Source of the DNA: a virus
Direction: 5' to 3' (one strand)
Length of the DNA stretch: 20,161 nt
IMG/VR virus record: IMGVR_UViG_3300032242_001581
Span: 1-20,161 of that record
Under the pieces are notes generated by a model. It worked only from the letters and a program-made list of their open reading frames with translations. It was not told the origin of the DNA and searched no databases. This document shows, one piece after another, positions 6,078 to 14,148 of the stretch (position 1 is its first letter; every line of letters begins with the position of its first letter). Position numbers and translations under genes: made by a program.

Positions 6078-7859
6078 TTAAAATTTGGTATCATCTAATA
6101 TATTTTTTTCATCTAAAAGGTCAGATTTTTCAGTTTTTTCACTTAAAATCTTCTTTTTAGAGGATATACCGTTTATATATTCACGTGCTAATTTTTTTGA
6201 ATTGGCATTTACATTTCTACTATCTCTTGCCCTTTCTTTCTCATTCTCTTTATTACCTAATGGGTCTCTACCATACGGATGCTTATCCTTACCATATGTG
6301 TTACCTTCTCGTGGTCTACCACCCTGATTATCCACTATCTCTTGCTTCATTTTTTCAATTTCTTCTTCAACATTAGTTTGTTGAGGTGGATTTGCAGGGT
6401 CTTGTCCTTGTTGTTCTATTGAATTATATCTGAATCTATCTTTAACATCTAATACAATCTTAGCTCTTTCTAAATCAATTTCATCTTTACTCATACCAAA
6501 TACATTATGGTATGCCCAATCAGTAGATAACATATTAAGACCTTTAAGGTCAGTTGCCAATCTTACTTTTTCAGACCATAAATTAACTTTCTCTTGTTCG
6601 TATATTGTAGATGCGTTTGTTAAACTTAATTCAAAATCTGCTAAATCGGCGTCATCCACACCTTTAGCAGCTAAATGAACTACAGCTATTTTAGCCAATT
6701 CACTAACAACCGTTCTTTGTATTCTTTCAATAGTTCTAGCAAAACGAACATCTTCCGCAGCTAATGTAGCTTTACCATTCACATTTTCATCATAAGATAA
6801 ATAAGCCTTTGGTACTCTTAATGCCGCAAATAATTTATTCTTTAAATAATCAATATCTTCGATAGCTGCATAATCCAATCCTTGTAAATTGTTTATTTCA
6901 GTACCACTATCACTACCACGAACTGGTAAGAAGAAATCTTCCGTAAGGTTTTGAATATTATATTTTAAGTTATAATCTCCTGTATTTTGGTCAACAAATG
7001 GAGTTTTCTTCATTTTGTTGATAATCTTCTGCATGTAATTATCCACTTCTTGAGGTGGTATATTACCTATATCAATTTTAAATACTCTTTTTTCAGGTGC
7101 TCTCATAATACGATGGATTAACATCGCATCTTCCATAAGAGTTAATTGTTTCCAAATTCTTCTAGCATTTTCAATCATTGATTTACCATAAGGTAAGAAA
7201 TTGGTATCAGATAACATTCTAAAATGAGCCATCTCATATTCTTCATATTCTTTTTTACCAAATCTATCTAATTCAACTCTATACTTTACATAATTTGAAT
7301 TATTAGGGTCAGTACCTTCTAATCTTTCAGTATTGTAAACAGAATAAGGATGTACATTTACAATACCTGCTTCTGGAGCAATCTCTAATGCTAAAAACGC
7401 ATCACCGTATTTAACTAAATTTCTAATCCAAGGCCATAAATTGAATTCGATGTTCATTACATCATAGAATAAGTTATGAAGCATTTCTCTAATATGCTCA
7501 TTCTTTGATTTAATTTGAAGAACATCACCATATTCATTTTTAGTTGTAGATTCATCTGCATATATATCTAATGCAGAACCAATGATTGGGTCGTTATCCA
7601 TAGCATCATAATCTCTAAAAAGTTCTCTACGAACTTGATGATATGCCATTGATTGAGCCCCTTGTTGAGTCTCATAATAAGAACGCTGTAATTTTGTATA
7701 TCTATCTCTTAGATTTACAAAGTTAGTATTCATTTGACGGTCTTCAAAATCAACCACCTTTCGTTTACCATCTTTACCAACGGTTACGATTGCGTTTTGG
7801 GAGAATAATTTCTTTAACCTACCAAAAAAACTTCTGTCATCTATTTCTTGTTCTGCCAT
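6078..7859 (-). CDS. portal vertex protein (T4 gp20-like)
   Basis: A 593-residue portal protein that forms the dodecameric ring at the capsid vertex for DNA entry and tail joining. Diagnostic gp20-type stretches are DPIIGSALDIYADE (90-103), YGDAFLALEI (151-160), IMRAPEKRVF with IDIGNIPP (251-269), and the NLQGLDYAAIEDIDYLKNKL region (324-343) leading to ALRVPKAYL (346-354). Length is somewhat above T4 gp20 (about 524); the excess is a polar, low-complexity C-terminal tail (about 490-593). It lies two genes downstream of the terminase. Unlike T4, no sheath or tube genes separate terminase and portal, an arrangement shared by other distant T4-like phages. Confidence 0.96.
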   Translation of the reverse strand: MAEQEIDDRSFFGRLKKLFSQNAIVTVGKDGKRKVVDFEDRQMNTNFVNLRDRYTKLQRSYYETQQGAQSMAYHQVRRELFRDYDAMDNDPIIGSALDIYADESTTKNEYGDVLQIKSKNEHIREMLHNLFYDVMNIEFNLWPWIRNLVKYGDAFLALEIAPEAGIVNVHPYSVYNTERLEGTDPNNSNYVKYRVELDRFGKKEYEEYEMAHFRMLSDTNFLPYGKSMIENARRIWKQLTLMEDAMLIHRIMRAPEKRVFKIDIGNIPPQEVDNYMQKIINKMKKTPFVDQNTGDYNLKYNIQNLTEDFFLPVRGSDSGTEINNLQGLDYAAIEDIDYLKNKLFAALRVPKAYLSYDENVNGKATLAAEDVRFARTIERIQRTVVSELAKIAVVHLAAKGVDDADLADFELSLTNASTIYEQEKVNLWSEKVRLATDLKGLNMLSTDWAYHNVFGMSKDEIDLERAKIVLDVKDRFRYNSIEQQGQDPANPPQQTNVEEEIEKMKQEIVDNQGGRPREGNTYGKDKHPYGRDPLGNKENEKERARDSRNVNANSKKLAREYINGISSKKKILSEKTEKSDLLDEKNILDDTKF

Positions 7860-7866
7860 AATTTAT

Positions 7867-8316
7867 TTACCATTTTCTACAACTCCAATAGTTTGCTTTT
7901 GTTCTAGGACCAGGATTATCACAATGCATTCTAGCTCTAAAATTCTTTCTTCTTTCTGGGTTGTCTTTTTTGATTACCATTCCTTTTTGTCCAAAATTTA
8001 CTTTAATAATCTTTCCAGTTTTTGGATTTTTTACATAAACTTTAAACTTCTTAACATCCCCTTGCATTGGTTTACCCAATTTAACTTCTCTACCTTGATA
8101 TTCGGCTTCATAAACACAACCACAATTTGCTTCTTCTAATTGAGATTGATATCCTTTTAAGAAATTAATAAAATCAGGCATATCTTCCTGTTCAACATCC
8201 AATTCATCATAATCATCAATTGGATTGTCTTGTGGAGTATCACCTTTTTTATACAATTGGTCTACTTCGCTTTCTTCTTTCATTATGGATTTTAAACTAA
8301 TCATAGTATTTGACAT
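7867..8316 (-). CDS. small conserved phage protein with C-terminal CDNPGPR/YWSC domain
   Basis: A 149-residue protein with two parts. Residues 1-65 are acidic and probably disordered, with L-E-E|A at 60-63 as a potential prohead-protease site. Residues 73-149 form a basic domain (KKFKVYVKNPKTGKIIKVNFG, then DNPERRKNFRARMHCDNPGPR and YWSCRKW) that I recognise as widespread among T4-like phages of marine bacteria, with unknown role. C132 and C146, with C65 and C67 before the domain, could bind metal or form a disulfide. The gene lies between large terminase and portal. Cleavage at 62/63 would release the conserved domain as a mature small protein. Confidence 0.72.
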   Translation of the reverse strand: MSNTMISLKSIMKEESEVDQLYKKGDTPQDNPIDDYDELDVEQEDMPDFINFLKGYQSQLEEANCGCVYEAEYQGREVKLGKPMQGDVKKFKVYVKNPKTGKIIKVNFGQKGMVIKKDNPERRKNFRARMHCDNPGPRTKANYWSCRKW

Positions 8317-8321
8317 TATAT

Positions 8322-8332
8322 CATATAAATAT
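8322..8332 (-). promoter_or_regulatory. recurring AT motif (ATATTTATATG), candidate late promoter
   Basis: The minus strand reads ATATTTATATG in the 33-nt gap between terminase and the 149-residue gene. It ends only 5 nt before the ATG at 8316, so if it is a -10-like element the message is essentially leaderless. Confidence 0.4.
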
Positions 8333-8349
8333 TCGTTTTTATCAAAACA

Positions 8350-9945
8350 CTATAACCATTGTGATAAATCTTCAAATCCATCACCCACTCTCATCTTCCA
8401 AGGGTTTTCATCAGGTTGTGAACCACCATAAATACCTGTATATTGCATGTTTGATGATATACCACCCAATGTTCTTTTTGTAAGGTCAATACCCTCTTGT
8501 CTTAATCTTAATGCGGTATCTCTTACCCATAATGAAATCGATAATGCCATTACTAAGTCATCATTATATCCTTTCATAGCTTCCGCTCTACCATTTATAA
8601 AAATAAATGTAAACAACTCATCTATCAAACGATTAGAACGAATTGTTATTGCTTTTTCTCTGAAATACTCATCTAATTTTGATATAATCAAAGGTCTAGT
8701 CTTAGATGTTGTTGAAAATCCAGCCACCATTTGTTTTTCTTCCGCACGATATTTGTTTCTCATTTGATTTTCTACATCAATATATTTTAAATCCTTACTC
8801 ATATAAAATAAGTTTTTATAATCTCTATCTATACATTGTTGAATACATGCCCATCCAATATTAGAGTTTTCTATTACAAGTAAAGCATCATTATATTCAG
8901 TTGAAAGATTTACTAAAAAGTTTCCAAAATCTTTTGTTTCAATTTTACCTTTATATTCTGCAACTTGAGTTGAGTTCATAATATCAATCACCTGTGCAGC
9001 CGAATAGTCAGCTCCATCACCTCTAGCAACGTCCGCTACTACCATATAAGAACCACCGGCTACTGGATATTCCCATCTCCAAAGATTACCATCAAATCCT
9101 GTTTTTTCAATCGGATTTTGACAATATGTTTCTTTATAAAACATTAATAATTCAGGTTCAATTACAGTTTCACCAGATGATACAAAGTCACAATCACATT
9201 CTTGAGCTGCTTTTTTAGGTCCTAATAATTTTTCTTGCTCATCTCTCCATTTTTGGTCTCTTTCAGGATGCACAGTCCAATGTAATCTAATTGTATTAAA
9301 TGGATTTGTACTTTCTTCTGCACCCAACCATGTTTGGTGAAACCAGTTACCCACACCATTAGGAGTAGAAAGTGCAATACACGCACCACCCGTTGATAAT
9401 GTAGATTGTGCCGCTACCCATATCTCATCAATATCATCAATAAATGCAGCCTCATCAAATATAAGAAGTGATAACGCTTCCGAACGTCCTGCATCAGGAG
9501 AAGAAGCAATCGCTTTAATTTGAGAACCATTTGCTAATTTTAATGAAAGTTTATTATCTTCCAATGAACCACCCTTTAACCAAGATGGAAGTAATTCATG
9601 CATTACTCTTACTTTAGTTACTAAGTTTTTTGCTACATCTTGTTTAGTTGCAATTACCAACACATTAAAATCCGAATTAAATATCATTTTCCAAAGTGCG
9701 TATCCAGCTGATAAAGTTGAGATACCAGTTTGTCTTGATTTCAATACTATATTAAATCTATGGTCTTTAAATTCAGTTAATGTTCTCTCCTGAAATGGGA
9801 AAAGGTGAAAAGGTATTTTACCTCTCACCGGATGTTGAATCATACAATACTTTTTCATAAAATGTATCGGGTCAACCGCACATTTTTTGTATTCTTCTGC
9901 AATTATTTCCTTTAAAGATTTCTTTTGTGTTATACCAGTCGCCAT
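8350..9945 (-). CDS. terminase large subunit (T4 gp17-like packaging ATPase/nuclease)
   Basis: A 531-residue packaging motor. The N-terminal ATPase has the Walker A variant SRQTGIST (70-77), Walker B LLIFDEAAF (160-168) with catalytic Glu165, and the coupling motif STPNG (193-197). The C-terminal RNase H-fold nuclease has ADVARGDGADYS (304-315; Asp305), VIENSN (357-362; Glu359) and GYNDDLVMA (459-467; Asp462/463) as the acidic triad. Length matches the gp17 family (about 550-610 in T4-like phages, slightly short). It is separated by 1 nt from the preceding gene. No intein or intron interrupts it, although this gene is a frequent insertion site in phages. Confidence 0.96.
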   Translation of the reverse strand: MATGITQKKSLKEIIAEEYKKCAVDPIHFMKKYCMIQHPVRGKIPFHLFPFQERTLTEFKDHRFNIVLKSRQTGISTLSAGYALWKMIFNSDFNVLVIATKQDVAKNLVTKVRVMHELLPSWLKGGSLEDNKLSLKLANGSQIKAIASSPDAGRSEALSLLIFDEAAFIDDIDEIWVAAQSTLSTGGACIALSTPNGVGNWFHQTWLGAEESTNPFNTIRLHWTVHPERDQKWRDEQEKLLGPKKAAQECDCDFVSSGETVIEPELLMFYKETYCQNPIEKTGFDGNLWRWEYPVAGGSYMVVADVARGDGADYSAAQVIDIMNSTQVAEYKGKIETKDFGNFLVNLSTEYNDALLVIENSNIGWACIQQCIDRDYKNLFYMSKDLKYIDVENQMRNKYRAEEKQMVAGFSTTSKTRPLIISKLDEYFREKAITIRSNRLIDELFTFIFINGRAEAMKGYNDDLVMALSISLWVRDTALRLRQEGIDLTKRTLGGISSNMQYTGIYGGSQPDENPWKMRVGDGFEDLSQWL

Positions 9946-9946
9946 A

Positions 9947-10630
9947 TTAATCTTTTGGTGCTTTGATTAAATCGTAGTTTTTATTTTTTAATTTATCCCA
10001 AGCTTCATTTCTCAATTTGGTTACATCTTCAACTTCTTTTTCAAAATTCATAATATCAAGAAGTATTTCAGCTTTCATAGTTTCTGTATCTTTCTCCATA
10101 GTCCACTTCTCACTTTCACCTTTTTCATTAATATATTCGTATTCTTGCTTAACATCATTGTAAGCTTGTTTAAATCTAGCTATTACATCTTTTCCGTGGT
10201 CAATCATATTAGAATATATTTTATAATCTTCATATTCTTTCCACAATCCATCATATTTTATTTGAGCTTCTTTCTTTGTAAGACAGTGTAAACAATATCC
10301 AGTTTTAGATATTAACTTCTTATCAACTCTACCAACTTTAATTGTTTGACAATCTTCTGCTTTGCAAGTATTTAATCTATCTAAATACGCTCTAGCTTCT
10401 TCAAACACATCACCATGTTCAGACACGGAAATTTTACCGGCTTCTAATTGTTTCCACTTTTTACCATTAGAATCGGTCCATTCCTCACCAACTTCCCTTT
10501 TTACATTTTGATTTTCTGCTCCTGCAAATGAAATTTGAGTATCCTTTTCGTATTCTCCACCTGTTAAAACCATATCAACCAACTTCTTACGAGTTGGGTG
10601 CATGAACTTTTTATTAAATTCTTTTGTCAT
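9947..10630 (-). CDS. zinc-motif protein immediately upstream of large terminase; possible small terminase
   Basis: A 227-residue protein. The N-terminus (FMHPTRKKLVDMVLTGG, 9-25) looks like a short helical module. GEEWTDSNGKKWKQLEAGKI (48-67) is a probable beta-hairpin. Four cysteines (C89, C94, C113, C116: CKAEDC and CLHC) likely bind zinc. Residues 120-215 are a long Lys/Glu coiled coil. Small terminases such as T4 gp16 lie directly upstream of the large subunit and have a central coiled coil, so position and coiled coil are compatible with that role. The zinc site is not typical of gp16, and I recognise no helix-turn-helix, so the assignment is tentative. The 1-nt spacing implies coupled expression with the large terminase. 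Confidence 0.6.
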   Translation of the reverse strand: MTKEFNKKFMHPTRKKLVDMVLTGGEYEKDTQISFAGAENQNVKREVGEEWTDSNGKKWKQLEAGKISVSEHGDVFEEARAYLDRLNTCKAEDCQTIKVGRVDKKLISKTGYCLHCLTKKEAQIKYDGLWKEYEDYKIYSNMIDHGKDVIARFKQAYNDVKQEYEYINEKGESEKWTMEKDTETMKAEILLDIMNFEKEVEDVTKLRNEAWDKLKNKNYDLIKAPKD

Positions 10631-10632
10631 AT

Positions 10633-10655
10633 TATATACGATATTTTCGTATATA
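10633..10655 (-). promoter_or_regulatory. hairpin directly before the start codon of the 227-residue gene
   Basis: A perfect 9-bp inverted repeat (TATATACGA and TCGTATATA, 5-nt loop) ends 2 nt before the ATG at 10630. There is no Shine-Dalgarno. It could be a protein-binding operator, or an RNA hairpin that limits translation of this gene and the coupled terminase. Confidence 0.4.
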
Positions 10656-10664
10656 TAAGTATAT

Positions 10665-10672
10665 CAAAATTA
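10665..10672 (-). promoter_or_regulatory. weak host-type -7 element (TAATTTTG)
   Basis: The minus strand reads TAATTTTG, which fits TAnnTTTG, just after the 997-residue gene. No good TTG/TTTG element lies 19-20 nt upstream, so it is a weaker promoter candidate than those at 2073 and 17490. It would place the hairpin at 10633-10655 at the 5' end of the terminase message. Confidence 0.25.
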
Positions 10673-10682
10673 GATAAAACGA

Positions 10683-13676
10683 TTAATTATCGAAGAATAT
10701 ACCTAATATTTGATTTAAAGGTGCAAATGCTCCAGTAAGTTTGTAAGTGTTACCACCATATACAAATACTATACCTTCATTTGGTACAATTTTATCAAAT
10801 CCACCCAAAGCTTGCATTCTACTTAATTCTAATTTAAGTTTTTCAATCTTTTTAGGGTCACCACTTGCTTTTACTTGTGCTATTGTTGATTGTAATCTAG
10901 ATACCATTTGTTTAGTAGCTTGTGTTGGATTTGCAGTTAATACTGATGTCATAAATGATAATACTTCCGCACCTACACCTAAGAATATCTCCTCAAATCT
11001 CATTAAGTTATCTTTGGATATTTTAGATTGGTCTTTTTTATCAACACCATCTGCCCATGCTCTTATTTTATCATCTTTAATATCTGCAATACGGAAACTC
11101 TTATCACCAAACGCCCATCTTTTAACTAATCCTATTTTTTGTTGAGCATCTAACTTTTTAGCATTTTTATCTACAAAGTTTGTCCACCAAGCCTGATGAT
11201 AATCTGCTACACCATCTTTATCACTCAATCCAAATTCAGATTGTAATTTAGAAATCATAGAAATATACTTTCCTTGTTTAGAAGAAAGGTCTTGTGTTTT
11301 TGGTAATGATTGCATTGGAGGTCCCTGTATAGTATATTGTGATTGAACATGCTGATTTACTTGCTTAATCATTCCGGCTAATACTTTAGCTGCATCTTGA
11401 TTTTGTCCAATTACATTACCATCCTTATCATATTCAAAAGTACCATGAAATACCAATAAAGGTTGTCCATAAGGAATTACATTTACTGATGTTGGGTATA
11501 TTACTTCCAAATTCATAAAACATTTACCATCTTCAAATATCTTTTTTCTTTGTGCTTCTGATAATGAACCTATTGCTTTTGAAAGGTCATTCATAGCAAA
11601 ATTATATGCATCAGTTAATCCACCTCTACCTGCAAATTTATCAGCTACTTGTCCTATTGTCATAGCACCAGCACCACTATTTTTAAGATGTGATTTATTA
11701 CGAGCTGCAACCAATCTACCATTTACCCAACTAATTGCTAATGCCTGTCCATCAGTTTTTTCTCTTGCAGTTTCTAAATCACCATTAAGTGCTTTAGTTA
11801 CAATATTTTTTAAATCACCAAATGTAAGATTCATTTCAATATCAAATGGATGATGCATATGTCCATAAGCACCACCTTCGGTTAATAGTGATTCATTAAT
11901 ATTATCTTTTACTGGAAATCTTAACTTTACACTTTTAGCAATGTGTCTTTCATCATCTTTTATAGTTTCTCCATCAATATCAACACTTGGGTCCATATTT
12001 ATTCTTTCATCTGTTCCAGGCTGATTATCATATTGATTTGGATATACATCGGTAGTACCGGCTGTATTTTTACCATCTCCTTTTACAAAATCGGCTGGTA
12101 ATTTATATCCATATTTTAATGTACGATTATATTTGTGTACACTATCATCGTGATTATCAACAGGAAGTTTTGCTTGATTTTTTAATCTTTTTAATTCATG
12201 TTCAGATGGAGTTTCGTGATATGTTGCCCAACCTGGTAAATCTTTTGTATAATAACCAGCTCTATCATAATCATTCCAATCTGCATTCCATTGATATCCA
12301 GTTACAGTATTTCCATCATTATAAAAAGCATCTGCTCCACTATATTCTAATAAACAATGTTCTTTTAATTTATCATAGTATCTAATATCTTCCCATAAAT
12401 GGTCCATAGCTATTTCAGCTGCATAACGGATATCAGATGTATGTTCCATCTCAATTTTAATACCTTTTTCTAATTGTTTTTTAACATATTCTTTTGCAAA
12501 TTGTTTTGGGTCATAGTATCCTTTAGGGTCCCATTTTTTAGCCAAATCAATTAAAGTTTTATTTTTTGCTAATCCACCAGGTATTAAATCTTCATACTGT
12601 TTAGTATTATCATTTCCGCATTTATGACAAACATATGGGTCATCTCCACCATCGGATAAATCCCAACTCCAACCACATTTTGAACATTCTACTTTTTTAT
12701 AATCAGAATCCCAATTTTCTTTTACAGGTTCATATTGGTCATCATTTTTTTTCTTTAATTTTTTAGCAGTTTTTTTAACATCCTTTGGGTCAGGTGCTCC
12801 ATTAATATATCCAGAAGGTAAACTTAATCCAGTTCCAATCCCACCAGGGAATCCACTAGCAGCTCCACCTGCACCAGCAGCACCAGTTCCAAAACCAAAT
12901 TCTTTTAATTCATCCTTTTTAGGTATTCTAAATGTTACTGCTTTTTTACCATTGATTGTTGGCATACCATATTCATCCTTACCAATATCTTTAACTAATA
13001 CTTTTTTGTTTTTGAATTTACCCATTAATAAAGTATCTCCAACTTTTACATTTAAACCAATTTCTTCATTAATACATTCTTTAAGTTTCTTTAACTTAAG
13101 AGTAATCATTTTGAATATTTGGTCATCAAACTTAGGATATGCTTTTGTAAAATTCTTTTTTCTTTCAGCTTCAGTACCAGCACTTAACCAATATCTAACA
13201 TCAGTACCACTAATAGGATTTGATGTTGCAGGTGCTGCATATACATAACCTCTATCTAAATAAGGTTCAGTTACTTTACCTGTATATGGTGTGAAATATT
13301 TACCACCTAATCTTTGTTCATCCTTTTCACCAACAACCGTTATAAATCCGGTTTTATCTTTATTATATTTGTTAAGGATTTCAGTTGGAGCATATGGATT
13401 TTTTACATTAACAATTTTAGATGATGGTATTCCAAACATCTTAGTCATTATTGCTTTCTTCTCTGCAAAACCGAATGGTGAATTTGAACTATTTGTTACA
13501 TTAGAAGTTGCGATATAAACATTATCTGCACCAAACTTCCTTACTAATTGCTCATAAGTTGCGTAATGTCCCTTATGAAAAGGTTGAAAGCGGCCAGAAT
13601 AGACAACTATTACTTTGTCTATTGAAGCCGCTTCCAATAATATTGATTCTACTAAAAAATTTGCTAATCCGTTCAT
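10683..13676 (-). CDS. NMNAT-like nucleotidyltransferase / zinc ribbon / DUF5661-like / KxDG ligase-like fusion protein
   Basis: A continuous 997-residue multidomain protein. Residues 20-200 form a Rossmann-type adenylyl/cytidylyltransferase: GRFQPFHKGHY (28-38) holds HxGH (34-37) and ISGTDVR (155-161) is the second signature, as in NMN adenylyltransferases. A Gly/Ala linker (261-290) follows. A zinc ribbon has C331, C334, C350 and C353 (CSKCGWSW...CHKC). Residues 361-437 (IPGGLA...EMEHTSDIRYAAEIAMDHL) resemble DUF5661. After a Tyr/Asp-rich spacer, residues 600-997 carry ligase-superfamily motifs: REKTDGQA with Lys640 (KxDG), RNKSH (659-663), NLEVIYP (722-728), NEGIVF (966-971) and YKLTG (978-982). 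Potential gp21-type sites lie at L13-L14-E15|A16 and L598-T599-E600|G601, the latter just before the ligase-like domain. Substrate unknown; NAD or RNA metabolism is the leading guess. The NMNAT-like call is firm, the ligase-like call moderate. Confidence 0.82.
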   Translation of the reverse strand: MNGLANFLVESILLEAASIDKVIVVYSGRFQPFHKGHYATYEQLVRKFGADNVYIATSNVTNSSNSPFGFAEKKAIMTKMFGIPSSKIVNVKNPYAPTEILNKYNKDKTGFITVVGEKDEQRLGGKYFTPYTGKVTEPYLDRGYVYAAPATSNPISGTDVRYWLSAGTEAERKKNFTKAYPKFDDQIFKMITLKLKKLKECINEEIGLNVKVGDTLLMGKFKNKKVLVKDIGKDEYGMPTINGKKAVTFRIPKKDELKEFGFGTGAAGAGGAASGFPGGIGTGLSLPSGYINGAPDPKDVKKTAKKLKKKNDDQYEPVKENWDSDYKKVECSKCGWSWDLSDGGDDPYVCHKCGNDNTKQYEDLIPGGLAKNKTLIDLAKKWDPKGYYDPKQFAKEYVKKQLEKGIKIEMEHTSDIRYAAEIAMDHLWEDIRYYDKLKEHCLLEYSGADAFYNDGNTVTGYQWNADWNDYDRAGYYTKDLPGWATYHETPSEHELKRLKNQAKLPVDNHDDSVHKYNRTLKYGYKLPADFVKGDGKNTAGTTDVYPNQYDNQPGTDERINMDPSVDIDGETIKDDERHIAKSVKLRFPVKDNINESLLTEGGAYGHMHHPFDIEMNLTFGDLKNIVTKALNGDLETAREKTDGQALAISWVNGRLVAARNKSHLKNSGAGAMTIGQVADKFAGRGGLTDAYNFAMNDLSKAIGSLSEAQRKKIFEDGKCFMNLEVIYPTSVNVIPYGQPLLVFHGTFEYDKDGNVIGQNQDAAKVLAGMIKQVNQHVQSQYTIQGPPMQSLPKTQDLSSKQGKYISMISKLQSEFGLSDKDGVADYHQAWWTNFVDKNAKKLDAQQKIGLVKRWAFGDKSFRIADIKDDKIRAWADGVDKKDQSKISKDNLMRFEEIFLGVGAEVLSFMTSVLTANPTQATKQMVSRLQSTIAQVKASGDPKKIEKLKLELSRMQALGGFDKIVPNEGIVFVYGGNTYKLTGAFAPLNQILGIFFDN

Positions 13677-13694
13677 TATACGATATATCTTATA

Positions 13695-13710
13695 CCATAT
13701 AAATATATGG
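13695..13710 (-). promoter_or_regulatory. 16-bp palindrome containing ATATTTATATG, candidate late promoter or operator
   Basis: The minus strand reads CCATATATTTATATGG, a near-perfect dyad (7-bp arms around TT). It contains the recurring 11-mer and lies 18 nt before the ATG at 13676 of the nucleotidyltransferase fusion gene. It may be a promoter element, a binding site for a dimeric regulator, or both. Confidence 0.4.
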
Positions 13711-13712
13711 GA

Positions 13713-14099
13713 TTATTCTTTTACAACCTTTAAGTTAGAACTTGGATTTTGTTGTTGTTCAGCAAGTTGCTTTTTGGTTGGAGTTCCAGGTTGGAAAGTT
13801 ATTGTACCTTCATTTAAATTCAATCTTCCTTGAGGATATAAATCATCCAATTCACCCAATATTTCTCTTAACTGTTCATTAAGAGTTTTGAATTCATCTT
13901 CTGATTTTTCTAAGATATCATCTAATCTTACTAACTCTTCTTGAAGTTCTTTTTTTCTTAAATAGATTTCACCAAATCTTCCAACATATCCATTGATAGT
14001 TGTATTTAAACCTTGGATATTTTCTAATACTCCCTCATCAATCTTTACAGTTGCAATCTCAATAGTAGATTTTTGTGGAATTTTGTCTAGCTCTGCCAT
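13713..14099 (-). CDS. coiled-coil protein, paralogue of the gene at 17523-17810
   Basis: A 128-residue protein. Residues 24-88 form a leucine/glutamate-rich coiled coil, followed by the conserved tail LYPQGRLNLNEGTITFQPG (87-105) and a Gln/Asn-rich end. The 95-residue product at 17523-17810 has the same layout and an almost ungapped alignment (for example VLENIQGLN with TLDNLVSSQ, RFGEIYLRKKELQEEL with TFGQLNLRIRDLENEV, and YPQGRLNLNEG with YPKGEVDLNEG). The two copies flank the sugar-modification genes. The role is unknown. A small structural or assembly protein is plausible because of its position between tail-fibre and head genes, but no database family is recognised. Confidence 0.68.
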   Translation of the reverse strand: MAELDKIPQKSTIEIATVKIDEGVLENIQGLNTTINGYVGRFGEIYLRKKELQEELVRLDDILEKSEDEFKTLNEQLREILGELDDLYPQGRLNLNEGTITFQPGTPTKKQLAEQQQNPSSNLKVVKE

Positions 14100-14148
14100 A
14101 AAATATTGTTTTTATTTGTTTATATATAATTATCCTATTTTTTAATTT

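Noticed and set aside
8350-9945. Intein or intron in large terminase
   Set aside because: All ATPase and nuclease motifs occur at normal spacing in a single uninterrupted frame.
6050-13706. TATAAATA on the plus strand as canonical T4 late promoters
   Set aside because: In that orientation they would transcribe away from every real gene. The same sites are better discussed as minus-strand ATATTTAT elements.
1089-13833. Plus-strand open frames scattered through the window (for example 1089-1313, 6085-6327, 10747-11145, 12952-13248)
   Set aside because: Each lies opposite a well-supported minus-strand gene, has biased composition (Phe/Leu/Ser/Ile-rich, as expected from antisense of AT-rich genes), and shows no recognisable motif or start context.
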